64,000 bases of DNA from Gp6-AA40 sp035492455 (GTDB taxonomy: Bacteria; Acidobacteriota; Vicinamibacteria; Vicinamibacterales; UBA2999), in assembly GCA_035492455.1 (NCBI GenBank), contig DATJJE010000014.1, forward strand, positions 52,114-116,113, written 5' to 3'. The position numbers and the translations under genes were made by a program. The notes below the pieces were generated by a model. The model saw nothing but the letters and a program-made list of their open reading frames with translations. It was not told the origin of the DNA and did not search any database. Below are positions 22,101 to 31,767 of the stretch, piece by piece (position 1 is the first letter of the stretch; each line of letters starts with the position of its first letter).

Positions 22101-22187
22101 GAGGACTTCAATGCGCCGTCGGGCACCTACATACCAGGCATTGGGTATCCGAGGCAGGTTCAGCTAGGCGCCAGGTTCCAGTTCTAG
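19125..22187 (+). CDS. Oar-like TonB-dependent receptor (copy 1 of tandem pair)
   Basis: 1020 residues. A signal peptide (about 1-28, ending AYAQ) is followed by a carboxypeptidase-regulatory-like Ig-fold domain (FNGRVLDQGDAVLPGVTITATN, residues about 30-115), a plug (PTVDGADNRDNHYSGPL and GAAISLVTKSGTNQLHG) and a ~750-residue outer-membrane barrel ending in aromatic F (GARFQF), the usual barrel-assembly signal. It imports an unknown large ligand using TonB energy. It has a strong ribosome binding site, GGAGGAGG. It is highly similar along its whole length to the next gene (22324-25332). There is no SusD-like partner, unlike Bacteroidota systems. Confidence 0.94.
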   Translation: MRVSKKRLCQAIITILIVAIAASVAYAQATSTFNGRVLDQGDAVLPGVTITATNVMTGVSRTTVSNAEGSYFMPGLDPGTYEVKTELSGFAPSVRQNVRLGLNATLTIDFKLALAGVNETLTVTGEAPLIEATQSKVATTIQTEEIQNLPMITRTISGMLELLPGATPITELHRTKQNVGTVSFGGSSGGNVIPTVDGADNRDNHYSGPLMSFTTESLEQFQLSSSQFTAADGRTSGAAISLVTKSGTNQLHGTGFVYERDRKLTSKDFFTRESEKAQGVKLEKAPFSRQQFGGSIGGPIIKNKMFFFGAIEQQLEDKGQFVSDNIYNQLEALVGQVRLGRVPAGYVYDKHPRIGMTPGRLRMYSAKANAQLNNAQSIMFRYAGQDEGRDAVTWNTNNDNGQPDNFTINAFSAVVQHSYVLGNAGLNQITGQMNQMDYLADVVDQVTGKHFTRDFPTVDILSPRISFPTVNTGAGGDAGTQSLRRVYQIRDDVSLLKGTHGMKFGVNFNYLWHLGILNGNEMFATITFFDDPLTIINNTNGRYPQGFQTPGIVRQWQQANGGPVGGQGYWADTISNAQQLGTWFQDDWRANEKLTLNLGVRYDTDFNLMYEKGFQLNATRQILEAIGDPNGGYPKTPRNNVSPRVGFAYDLSGDGRRVLRGGYGVYFDQYNTAASAGDITSQSKRPLNSLATMVNTAIGVGALANYRFGIDPLPPQPTEGNKLPANATGQWISPDIKSGRTYQSHVGYAHTLAANTTVSVDFTLSQGRNELRVMNINPILNGQRRLAPTLVAHGLPANSLGNVNILSSINKSRYDALTFLFQRRFPKATMQAHYTFAHAYSYGGSTGNRSGAGAPMVWNQPFGPGEWGPNGPDERHRAVVTGVFELKYGIQLSPVVQLASARPFNLTAGTDLNADGNNNDRWIDPSGHQVSLNAGRGDKTFVFDMRSTKWFTLSGDRRVGAFVEAFNIFNTTNLGASFTGNARTYSPAPQSPEDFNAPSGTYIPGIGYPRQVQLGARFQF

Positions 22188-22200
22188 ATCGAGCAAAAAG

Positions 22201-22227
22201 AGTAGGACGGGTTTATCCCGTCCTACT
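22201..22227. terminator. 11-bp hairpin between tandem TonB receptors
   Basis: The arms AGTAGGACGGG (22201-22211) and CCCGTCCTACT (22217-22227) pair perfectly around a TTTAT loop, 14 bases after the first receptor's stop. On the plus strand it is preceded by an A-tract, and read on the minus strand it is followed by CTTTTTG. It may attenuate read-through into the second receptor. Confidence 0.6.
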
Positions 22228-22323
22228 CCTCCCGAGAATCCAGCCCACACCCGATAGGTCCACCCTTTCACCGCGCAGTACTGTCCGCGCCAACGCCAAA
22301 CGTGTCGGCGGAAGGAGGGCGGG

Positions 22324-25300
22324 ATGCGTGTGTGGAGTGCTGTGTGGAAAGCTGCGGCCGTGCTGCTCGTCACGGCCGTGGCGTCATTCGCACAGGCGAC
22401 GAGTACGTTCAACGGCCGGGTCGTCGACAACAGCGATGCCGTTCTTCCCGGCGTGACGGTGACGGTCACCAACACCGCGACCGGCGTGGTGCGGACCACG
22501 GTTACCAACGCGGAAGGCCAGTATTTCCTTCCCGGCCTCGAGCCCGGGACCTATGAGGTGAAGTCGGAGCTCGGCGGCTTCGCGACCTCGATGCGTGACA
22601 ACGTGAGGCTCGGCATCAACGCGACGCTGACCATCGATTTCAAGCTCGCGCTCGCCGGCGTCAACGAAACGCTGACCGTCAACGGCGAGGCGCCCCTCAT
22701 CGAGGCGACGCAGTCGAAGGTCGCCAATACGATTCAGACGACCGAGCTGCAGAACCTGCCGATGATCACGCGCACCGTCACCGGCATGCTGGAGCTGCTG
22801 CCGGGCGCGGCGCCGGTGGCGGCGCTGCACCGCACGAAGGAGACCGTGGGCTCGGTCTCGTACGGCGGCTCGTCCGGTGGCAACGTGACGCCGACCGTCG
22901 ACGGCGCCGACAACCGCGACAACCACTACAGCGGCCCGCTCATGAGCTTCACGACCGAGAGCCTGGAGACGTTCCAGCTCGCGTCGAACCAGTTCTCCGC
23001 CGCGGATGGGCGATCGAGCGGCGCGGCCATCTCCCTCGTGACCAAGTCAGGCACGAACCAGCTGCACGGCACGGCCTTCGGCTACGAGCGCGATCGGAAG
23101 CTGACGGCGAAGGACTACTTCACGCGTGAAGCCAATGGCACCAAGTCCGCCTTCAGCCGCCAGCAATACGGCGGATCGCTCGGCGGCCCGCTGGTCAAGA
23201 ACAAGATGTTCTTCTTCGGCGCCATCGAGCAGCAGACGCAGCACCAGGGCAACTTCGTGCCGCAGTCGCTCTACAGCCAGCTTGATGCACTCGTACCGTT
23301 CCTCGCGGCCGGCAAGCTCCCCGCTGGCTCGATCTACCCGCAGCATCCGCGCGACTTGAACCAGCCGAGCACACTGCGGATGTATACGGGCAAGGCGAAC
23401 GCCCAGTTGAACAACGCGCAGTCGCTGATGTTCCGCTATGCGGGGCAGAACGAAGCGCGCGATGCGGTGACGTGGCGGAACAATAACGACAACGGCCAGC
23501 CGGACAACATGACGATCGATGCTTTTAGCGCCGTGGCGCAGCACAGCTACGTGCTCGGCAACTCGGGGCTCAACCAGATCACCGCCCAGATGAACCAGAT
23601 GAACTACCTGGCCGACGTCGTCGATCAGGTGACGGGCAAGCACTATACGCGCGATTTCCCGAGCGTGGACATTCTCGGTCCGCGTCTGTCGTTCCCATCG
23701 GTCAACACGGGGGCGGGCGGCGATGCGGGCACGCAGTCCAAGCGGCGCGTCTACCAGATTCGCGACGACGTATCGCTGCTCGAAGGCAATCATGCGCTGA
23801 AGATGGGCGTGAACTACAACTACCTCTGGCATCTCGGCATTCTCAACGGCAACGAGATGTTCGCGACGCTTACCTTCTTCGACGATCCGCTGACGATCAT
23901 CAACAACACCAACGGCCGTTATCCGCAGGGCTTCCAGACGCCGGGCATCCTCAAGACATGGCAGCAGGCCAACGGCGGCGCCATGCATGGGCAGGGTTAC
24001 TGGGCCGACACCATCAGCAACGTGCAGCAGTTCGCCACATGGTTCCAGGACGACTGGCGTGCAACGCCGAGGCTCACGCTGAACCTCGGTCTCCGCTACG
24101 ACCTGGACGTGAACCTGATGGACGAGCACGGGTTCCCGCTGAACGCCACGCGCCAGATTCTGGAAAAGATCGGTGATCCGAACGGCGGATATCCTCAGAC
24201 ACCCAAGACGAACCTCTCGCCGCGTGTCGGCTTCGCGTATGACCTCAGCGGCGACGGCCGGCGGGTCTTGCGCGGAGGCTTCGGCGTCTACTTCGACCAG
24301 TTCAACACGGCGCAGGCGGCGGGTGACATTACGTCGCAAAACCGGCGCCCGCTGAACGCGCTGGCGACGCTTGACAACAGCGCGATTGGCGTCGGCGACC
24401 TGGCGAACTTCCGCCTGATGCTCGACCCACTGCCGCCGGCGCCGACCGAAGCCGACAAGCTGCCGCTCAACTCACAGGGTCAGTGGATCAGCCCCGACAT
24501 CGTCGAGCCGAGGACGTACCAGGCGCACGTCGGATATGCCCACGCCGTGGCCACCAATACGACGGTCTCGGTCGACTACACGCTCAGCGTCGGCCGGCAC
24601 GAGCTGCGGTCGCTGAACATCAACCCGATCATCAGCGGGACGCGCCGGCTTGCGCCGCGGGCGGTGGCGGCAGGCCTGCCGGCCGACCAGTTCTCGTCGG
24701 TCTCGATCCTGTCGTCGATCAACAAATCGAAGTACGACGCGCTGACGTTCCTGTTCCAACGGCGCATGCCGCGTGCGACGCTGCAGGCGCATTACACGTT
24801 CGCCAATGCGTATGCGTATGGAGGTTCCACCGGCAACCGATCGGGCGCGAGCGCGCCGATGGTCTGGAACCAGCCGTTCGGTCCCGGTGAATGGGGTCCG
24901 ACGGGCGCCGACGAGCGGCATCGCCTGGTCGCGACCGGCGTATTCGACCTGGCGTATGGCATCCAGCTTTCGCCCGTGATGCAGCTGGCGAGCGCGCGTC
25001 CGTACAACCTGACGGCCGGCACGGATCTGAACCGTGACGGCACCAACAACGATCGCTATATCGATCCAGCGACCGGCAAGCAGGTGTCACTGAACTCGGC
25101 GCGCGGCGACAACACGTTTGTGTTCGACATGCGATCGACGAAGTTCTTCAACCTTGGCGCCGATCGGAAGATTGGCCTCTTCGTGGAGTTCTTCAATCTG
25201 TTCAACACAGCGAACTTCGGCAACGCGTATGGGGGGAACGCTCGCAGCGCAACCTTCAGGCGGCCGACCGGCTACATACCGAGCATCGGCTACCCCCGGC

Positions 25301-25332
25301 AGGTGCAGCTGGGGATGCGGTTCTTGTTCTGA
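22324..25332 (+). CDS. Oar-like TonB-dependent receptor (copy 2 of tandem pair)
   Basis: 1002 residues with the same architecture as its upstream neighbour: signal peptide (about 1-22), carboxypeptidase-regulatory-like domain, plug with PTVDGADNRDNHYSGPL, and a barrel ending GMRFLF. Long stretches are identical between the two copies, so this is a tandem duplication followed by divergence. Differences cluster in barrel loop regions, as expected for ligand specificity. Ribosome binding site GGAGGG precedes ATG 22324. A small hairpin (GGCTGGA/TCCAGCC, 25339-25367) separates it from the convergent pilT-like gene. Confidence 0.94.
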   Translation: MRVWSAVWKAAAVLLVTAVASFAQATSTFNGRVVDNSDAVLPGVTVTVTNTATGVVRTTVTNAEGQYFLPGLEPGTYEVKSELGGFATSMRDNVRLGINATLTIDFKLALAGVNETLTVNGEAPLIEATQSKVANTIQTTELQNLPMITRTVTGMLELLPGAAPVAALHRTKETVGSVSYGGSSGGNVTPTVDGADNRDNHYSGPLMSFTTESLETFQLASNQFSAADGRSSGAAISLVTKSGTNQLHGTAFGYERDRKLTAKDYFTREANGTKSAFSRQQYGGSLGGPLVKNKMFFFGAIEQQTQHQGNFVPQSLYSQLDALVPFLAAGKLPAGSIYPQHPRDLNQPSTLRMYTGKANAQLNNAQSLMFRYAGQNEARDAVTWRNNNDNGQPDNMTIDAFSAVAQHSYVLGNSGLNQITAQMNQMNYLADVVDQVTGKHYTRDFPSVDILGPRLSFPSVNTGAGGDAGTQSKRRVYQIRDDVSLLEGNHALKMGVNYNYLWHLGILNGNEMFATLTFFDDPLTIINNTNGRYPQGFQTPGILKTWQQANGGAMHGQGYWADTISNVQQFATWFQDDWRATPRLTLNLGLRYDLDVNLMDEHGFPLNATRQILEKIGDPNGGYPQTPKTNLSPRVGFAYDLSGDGRRVLRGGFGVYFDQFNTAQAAGDITSQNRRPLNALATLDNSAIGVGDLANFRLMLDPLPPAPTEADKLPLNSQGQWISPDIVEPRTYQAHVGYAHAVATNTTVSVDYTLSVGRHELRSLNINPIISGTRRLAPRAVAAGLPADQFSSVSILSSINKSKYDALTFLFQRRMPRATLQAHYTFANAYAYGGSTGNRSGASAPMVWNQPFGPGEWGPTGADERHRLVATGVFDLAYGIQLSPVMQLASARPYNLTAGTDLNRDGTNNDRYIDPATGKQVSLNSARGDNTFVFDMRSTKFFNLGADRKIGLFVEFFNLFNTANFGNAYGGNARSATFRRPTGYIPSIGYPRQVQLGMRFLF

Positions 25333-25375
25333 CGCATGGGCTGGAGGGCCTCTGCTGCCATCCAGCCTGTCCTAC

Positions 25376-27121
<1,746 letters not shown>

Positions 27122-27125
27122 AACG

Positions 27126-27596
27126 CTAGTCAGCTAACTCCGTGAGCTCGACGATGTGAGCTGCGTTGATGATGAGCGTGTTTTTCTGCGTAACGAGGTA
27201 GCGGAAGATTTCGGGGGAGCGTGCGTAGTCGCTCAGGCGGTCCCGCCCCTGCGGTGCGTAGACAGCGACCCGGCCCTTCACGCGCATGCCGGTTGACAGC
27301 AGCATGCCGACATTGCGATGCGTCGCCACGTCGTAGCCGGGGTCACGCTCCGCCTCGCTGATGCCCGCGTCGAGCGCGACGGCGACCAGATGGGACCGGT
27401 TGTAGAGAACCGTTGTTCCGTCTCGCAGTTCGAAAGGAAAAAAACCGATCTGGGCGTTCAGGAGGTCGCCGATCCGCTCGGCGCCATCGTGATTGGACGT
27501 CTGCCCCGCGACAAAGAACGAGCCGCTGACCGACGTTCCGGGGGCGAGTATCAGGGTTGCCGACACCCGCTGTTTTTCGAACCTGAACTCCGACAC
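27126..27596 (-). CDS. hypothetical protein with two internal repeats
   Basis: 156 residues, no signal peptide or membrane segment. I do not recognise a characterised function. Two ~60-residue halves share a pattern: a hydrophobic strand, G-x2-V-x-G (APGTSVSGSFFVA and STGMRVKGRVAVY), a gap rich in Asp/Arg, an F-containing helix, and T-x5-(N)-x2-H-(L/I)-V (TVLYNRSHLVAVAL and TLIINAAHIVELTEL). This suggests a tandem beta-barrel-like domain. It sits four bases upstream of the PilT-like ATPase, so it probably works with it, perhaps in gliding or pilus control. Confidence 0.7.
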   Translation of the reverse strand: MSEFRFEKQRVSATLILAPGTSVSGSFFVAGQTSNHDGAERIGDLLNAQIGFFPFELRDGTTVLYNRSHLVAVALDAGISEAERDPGYDVATHRNVGMLLSTGMRVKGRVAVYAPQGRDRLSDYARSPEIFRYLVTQKNTLIINAAHIVELTELAD

Positions 27597-27640
27597 GTTC
27601 TGGTATCGGAGTTAACGGATTCTGGAAATAGAGTTCCAGC

Positions 27641-27670
27641 TGTCAGGCCTGGTACCGACCAGGCCTGACA
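27641..27670. terminator. 13-bp palindromic hairpin
   Basis: The arms TGTCAGGCCTGGT (27641-27653) and ACCAGGCCTGACA (27658-27670) pair perfectly around ACCG. It lies between a TonB receptor and the 156-residue gene on the same strand and can separate their transcription. No T-tract follows. A similar ggcctggtcaggcc core lies inside the GT39 gene at 42469-42488. Confidence 0.6.
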
Positions 27671-27692
27671 CCTGATACCTACCGCGAAGGCG

Positions 27693-30611
27693 TCAGAATG
27701 TGAACCTGACTGCGACCTCTCCCTGCTGTCGCGGCTGCGCCGTCGTCAGCTGGCCGAATGTGTTTGACAGCGCGTTGGTGTTGAAGCTGCTGCCGATGCC
27801 TCCGAGGTTGGTGCGGCCGAACAGGTTGAAGACCTGGCCGATCAACTCCGCACGGCGGCGACTGCCAAGGTTGAACGCCTTGCTGACGCGGACGTCAAAG
27901 CGGTTGTAGCCGTTGGTGTTGTTGAGGAGCGTCACGGGCGCCAGCGCGTTGGCCGCGCGATAGGCATTGACGGCCTTCATCATCGCGTCGTTGTCGCGAT
28001 TGCCCATGCCCTTGATTGTCCCTGGCACGAAGTCGGTCGTCGCGCCGTCACCATTGAGGTCCCGTCCCGCGCGCGCGCTGAACGGCGCGCTGGTGCGCAG
28101 TGTCCACACCATGCCGACAATGACATCGGCCGGCGCCTGATACGCGCCGCTGAAGACCGCAGCATGACGGCGATCCGCGTTGCTGTAGCCGTTGTCCCAC
28201 TGCCGGTTGTAGGCATCGGTAATCGTGCCCGTCGAGGTGCCGCCGAACGAATTGTCGGTGACCTTCTGCAGCGAATACGACGCCGTGTACTGGTAGTGAT
28301 TCGAGAGCCGCTTCTCGACGCGCACGAGCAGTGCCTTGTAATCCTGCGTGCCGATCGACTGCACCTGCGAGATGTTGCCCCATGCCGGATAGGGACGCAC
28401 GGTCGGCGTCGCCGCGATGCCCGGTGAGGACTGCAGCGGCGAATTGATGTTCACGGCGGCGTTGAAGGCGTTCGACTTCGTATACACGCCGTCGGCGTTG
28501 ATCGCCATGTTCTCGCCAAGCTGGTGTGAGTAGCCGACGTTGTACATGTCGGAGTACGGATTGACCATGTTGTCGTCGACGATGGCGATGTTGGGCGGCG
28601 CCGTCGAGGCAAACGACGCGGGCGAGCGGCCGCCGTACGGGTCCGGATACGTCGGGTTCGCGATGCTGATGCTTGTCTGCAGCAGCGTCGTCGTTTCAGC
28701 GCCTGGCGTTCCGTTCATGATCGTGTTGAACAGCCGGCCGTAGCCCGCACGCACGACGTCCCTGCCGTCGTTCTTCAGGTCCCATGCAAGCCCGAGGCGC
28801 GGGGACCAGTTGTTTTTGTCGCCGCGTGTCGAGAAGTTCACAAACGGCAGGATCTTCGGGTAGAACGAGCCGTCGTTCTTGCGATCGTCGTTCCAGATGC
28901 GCGTGTCGAGGTCGTAGCGCAGTCCCAAATTCAATGTCAGGCCCGCGGCTACCTTCCACTCGTCCTGCGCGTAGTACTGGAAGTAGTGGTGCGCCTGCTG
29001 GCGAACCAGACCCGGGAACGATGCCGTGAAGCGCGTGGCGCCCTTCAGGTTGGCCATTACCACCGGATTGGCATCGTCGAAGAATTGATCCTGCGAGATC
29101 GTCCAGGTCCCGGCCGGGTTGCCCTGGGCGTCTTCTTCGAGCGGCAGGTTCTGGATGTCGGCGCCGAACTTCACATTGTGGCCGCCCTGCGAGACGGAGA
29201 AGTCGTCGCGCCATTCGCGAATCATTGCGTGGTGCAGGAAGAAATTGTCGTTGCCCCACGAGAAGCTCGGGAAGTTGTAGGTCGGCGTCGTGCCCGCAAA
29301 CCGTGCCGGCGAAAAGTCGAACTTCTTGTAGTACGGCAGGCCGCCCGGGCTCTGATACTGATGCTGCTGGGCGTAGTTGAACCGGAACTCGTTGAGGAAC
29401 TTCGAGCCGAGCACCCACGTGTGTCCCATCACGAGCGCGTCGCGCGGAATCAGCGTGTTGCCGGCATTCGCGGACTTGCCGCCGCACCCCTCGCAGCTGA
29501 ACTCCTGGCGCTCGTACGCCCAACGGACGAAGCCGCTCTGCTTCGGCGAGATTTGGCCATCCGCGCGGCCGAAGAACATCTGGTTCGGCAGCTTCTGGTC
29601 GAAGACGCCTTCGTACTTCCCGTAGAACTGCGGCACGCCCGTGCTCACGAGATAGCTCGAGTTCTCTTCCGTGTACTCCTCCGCGACGAAGAAGTGGATC
29701 TTGTTCATGACGATCGGTCCGCCGAGCGCGCCGCCGAACTGATGGCGCGTGTATCGGCTCTTGCCCTGGCCGGCGTCTTCAGCCGCCTGCGTGAACTCGT
29801 CGAGCCGTCCCATCCCCTTGTTGCGGAAGAACTCGTACCCCTCGCCGCTGAAGCTGTTGGTGCCGCTCTTGGTGATGACGTTGATGACGCCGCCGGCGCG
29901 GCCGCCGTACTCGGCGGGCGGCTGCGTCGTGAACACCTTGAACTCCTGAATCGCCGCCTGCGGGAAATCCTGACGCGGCTCGCCGGCCTTGGTCGACATG
30001 TTCATCGTCCCGTCGGCGAGATTGGTCGTCGTGAACTGCAGCGTGCCGGCGCCCACCTGCGCGTTGCTGCGGCGCGGACGCGTGCCGTCCTGACTCGTGC
30101 CCGGCAACAGAAGCGCGAGCGTGACGGCCGCGCGGTTTGCCACCGGCAGCGTCTCGATCTGCTGCTGTGTGATCACCGACGAGACTTCGCTCTTGGTGAC
30201 TTCGACCACCGGCGCCTGACCGGTTACAGTCACCGACTCCTGCAGCGTGCTCAGACCCATGGTGATGTTCTGCTGCAGCTCGCGGTTGACCGTGAGCACG
30301 AGGTTCGTAATGGTTGCCGTGGTAAAACCCGTCAGCTCCGCTTTCACCTCGTAGGTGCCGAGCGGCAGCGCGCCGAACCGATACTTACCGTCCGCTTCGG
30401 TAACAGCGGTCTGCGTGAAGCCGGTGTTGACGTTGCGCGCCGTGACGGTCACGCCAGGGAGGACGCCTCCCTGTGCATCAGCGACCGTGCCGCCGATGAC
30501 GCCACGTTCGCCTTGGGCCGCGGCCGGGGCCGCAAGCCCCAGCGTCAGCAGGAGCGCGAAGAGTCCGAGCGCCCACCGCTGTGAAAGAACCACCGCGCGC
30601 AATCTGAACAT
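27693..30611 (-). CDS. Oar-like TonB-dependent receptor
   Basis: 972 residues. The ATG at 30611 has GGAGG upstream and starts a signal peptide (about 1-33, ending PAAAQ). It is followed by a carboxypeptidase-regulatory-like domain (IGGTVADAQGGVLPGVTVTARN), a plug (GGVINVITKSGTNSFSGEGYEF) and a large barrel ending AVRFTF. It differs clearly from the tandem pair at 19-25 kb: the Cys pair in SCEGCGG and the DGTMNMSTKAGEPRQDFPQ segment are not shared. It lies 73 bases downstream of the tartrate dehydrogenase-like gene on the same strand. The ligand is unknown. Confidence 0.93.
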   Translation of the reverse strand: MFRLRAVVLSQRWALGLFALLLTLGLAAPAAAQGERGVIGGTVADAQGGVLPGVTVTARNVNTGFTQTAVTEADGKYRFGALPLGTYEVKAELTGFTTATITNLVLTVNRELQQNITMGLSTLQESVTVTGQAPVVEVTKSEVSSVITQQQIETLPVANRAAVTLALLLPGTSQDGTRPRRSNAQVGAGTLQFTTTNLADGTMNMSTKAGEPRQDFPQAAIQEFKVFTTQPPAEYGGRAGGVINVITKSGTNSFSGEGYEFFRNKGMGRLDEFTQAAEDAGQGKSRYTRHQFGGALGGPIVMNKIHFFVAEEYTEENSSYLVSTGVPQFYGKYEGVFDQKLPNQMFFGRADGQISPKQSGFVRWAYERQEFSCEGCGGKSANAGNTLIPRDALVMGHTWVLGSKFLNEFRFNYAQQHQYQSPGGLPYYKKFDFSPARFAGTTPTYNFPSFSWGNDNFFLHHAMIREWRDDFSVSQGGHNVKFGADIQNLPLEEDAQGNPAGTWTISQDQFFDDANPVVMANLKGATRFTASFPGLVRQQAHHYFQYYAQDEWKVAAGLTLNLGLRYDLDTRIWNDDRKNDGSFYPKILPFVNFSTRGDKNNWSPRLGLAWDLKNDGRDVVRAGYGRLFNTIMNGTPGAETTTLLQTSISIANPTYPDPYGGRSPASFASTAPPNIAIVDDNMVNPYSDMYNVGYSHQLGENMAINADGVYTKSNAFNAAVNINSPLQSSPGIAATPTVRPYPAWGNISQVQSIGTQDYKALLVRVEKRLSNHYQYTASYSLQKVTDNSFGGTSTGTITDAYNRQWDNGYSNADRRHAAVFSGAYQAPADVIVGMVWTLRTSAPFSARAGRDLNGDGATTDFVPGTIKGMGNRDNDAMMKAVNAYRAANALAPVTLLNNTNGYNRFDVRVSKAFNLGSRRRAELIGQVFNLFGRTNLGGIGSSFNTNALSNTFGQLTTAQPRQQGEVAVRFTF

Positions 30612-30684
30612 TGTTCCTCCTGGGACGTGTCCGCCGAAACGCAGTGCGCGTCGGCGGCGTCGAGCGATTCCGGTGTGCGGGTGA

Positions 30685-31737
30685 CTATACAGCAGCCGCG
30701 ATGGCCTTGCCCATGTCCTGCGTAGTCGCCTTGCCACCAAAGTCCGGTGTGTGGGGACCTTTTTCGCAGACCGATTCGATGGCGTTTTCCACGGCCCGCG
30801 CTGCCTGCGGCGCGCCGAAGTGATCGAGCATCAGCGCCGCTGACCAGATGGTGCCGATCGGATTGGCAATATTGCGGCCGGCGATGTCGGGCGCCGAGCC
30901 GTGCACCGGTTCGAACATGGAAGGGAACTTCCGCTCGGGATTGAGGTTCGCGGACGGGGCGATGCCGATGCCGCCCGCAACCGCAGGACCGAGGTCCGAC
31001 AGGATGTCGCCGAATAGGTTGCTGCCGACAACAACGTCGAACCAGTCGGGATTGCGGACGAAGTGCGCAGTGAGGATGTCGATGTGAAACTTGTCGATCT
31101 TCACGTCAGGATAGTCGCTTCTCAGCGCATCGAAGCGCTCGTCCCAGAAGGGCATCGTGTGGATGATGCCGTTGGACTTGGTGGCGGCCGTCAGATGCTT
31201 GCGCCGCTTGCGCGCGAGATCGAACGCATACCGCATCACGCGATCGACACCACGCTTGGTGAACACTGTTTCCTGAATCGCGAACTCATTCTCGGTGCCG
31301 CTGAAGATGCGGCCACCTATTGAGGAGTACTCCCCTTCCGTGTTCTCGCGGACGACGACGAAGTCGATCTCTTCGGGCTTGCGGTTGGCGAGCGGCGTCT
31401 TCACGCCCTTGAACAATTTCACCGGACGCAGGTTCACGTATTGATCGAAGCCGCGCCGGATGGGGATGAGCAGACCCCACAGCGACACGTGGTCGGGCAC
31501 ACCCGGATAGCCGACCGCGCCGAGGAACACCGCGTCGAATTTCTTCAGCTGCTCCAGCCCGTCTTCCGGCATCATACGGCCGGTCTTGGCGTAGACCTCG
31601 CAGCTCCAGTCGAAATGGGTGATCTCGTAGGACAAGCCGAACTTCTTTCCGGCCGCTTCGAGCACCCGCAATCCTTCGGGAACGACTTCGTGGCCGATGC
31701 CATCCCCCTCTATAACGGCGATTTTGAATGTGGACAT
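30685..31737 (-). CDS. dmlA: tartrate/D-malate dehydrogenase (decarboxylating)
   Basis: 350 residues of the beta-decarboxylating dehydrogenase family (with isopropylmalate and isocitrate dehydrogenases). It follows E. coli DmlA and Pseudomonas TtuC closely: VIEGDGIGHEVVPEG, PDHVSLWGLL, FDQYVNLRPVKLF, VVVRENTEGEYSS, TKSNGI with the catalytic Lys nearby, SNLFGDILSDLGP with the metal-binding Asp residues, and FEPVHGSAPDIAG. NAD+-dependent oxidation and decarboxylation of D-malate to pyruvate, or conversion of tartrate, is expected. The window's dicarboxylate transporters could supply substrate. Confidence 0.9.
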   Translation of the reverse strand: MSTFKIAVIEGDGIGHEVVPEGLRVLEAAGKKFGLSYEITHFDWSCEVYAKTGRMMPEDGLEQLKKFDAVFLGAVGYPGVPDHVSLWGLLIPIRRGFDQYVNLRPVKLFKGVKTPLANRKPEEIDFVVVRENTEGEYSSIGGRIFSGTENEFAIQETVFTKRGVDRVMRYAFDLARKRRKHLTAATKSNGIIHTMPFWDERFDALRSDYPDVKIDKFHIDILTAHFVRNPDWFDVVVGSNLFGDILSDLGPAVAGGIGIAPSANLNPERKFPSMFEPVHGSAPDIAGRNIANPIGTIWSAALMLDHFGAPQAARAVENAIESVCEKGPHTPDFGGKATTQDMGKAIAAAV

Positions 31738-31767
31738 TCCGACGATTCTATTTCAAGATTCCGCACC

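Noticed and set aside
28986..30584. 532-residue plus-strand frame opposite a TonB receptor
   Set aside because: Arg/Ala/Val-rich shadow with no start signal, while the opposite frame has a signal peptide, plug and barrel.
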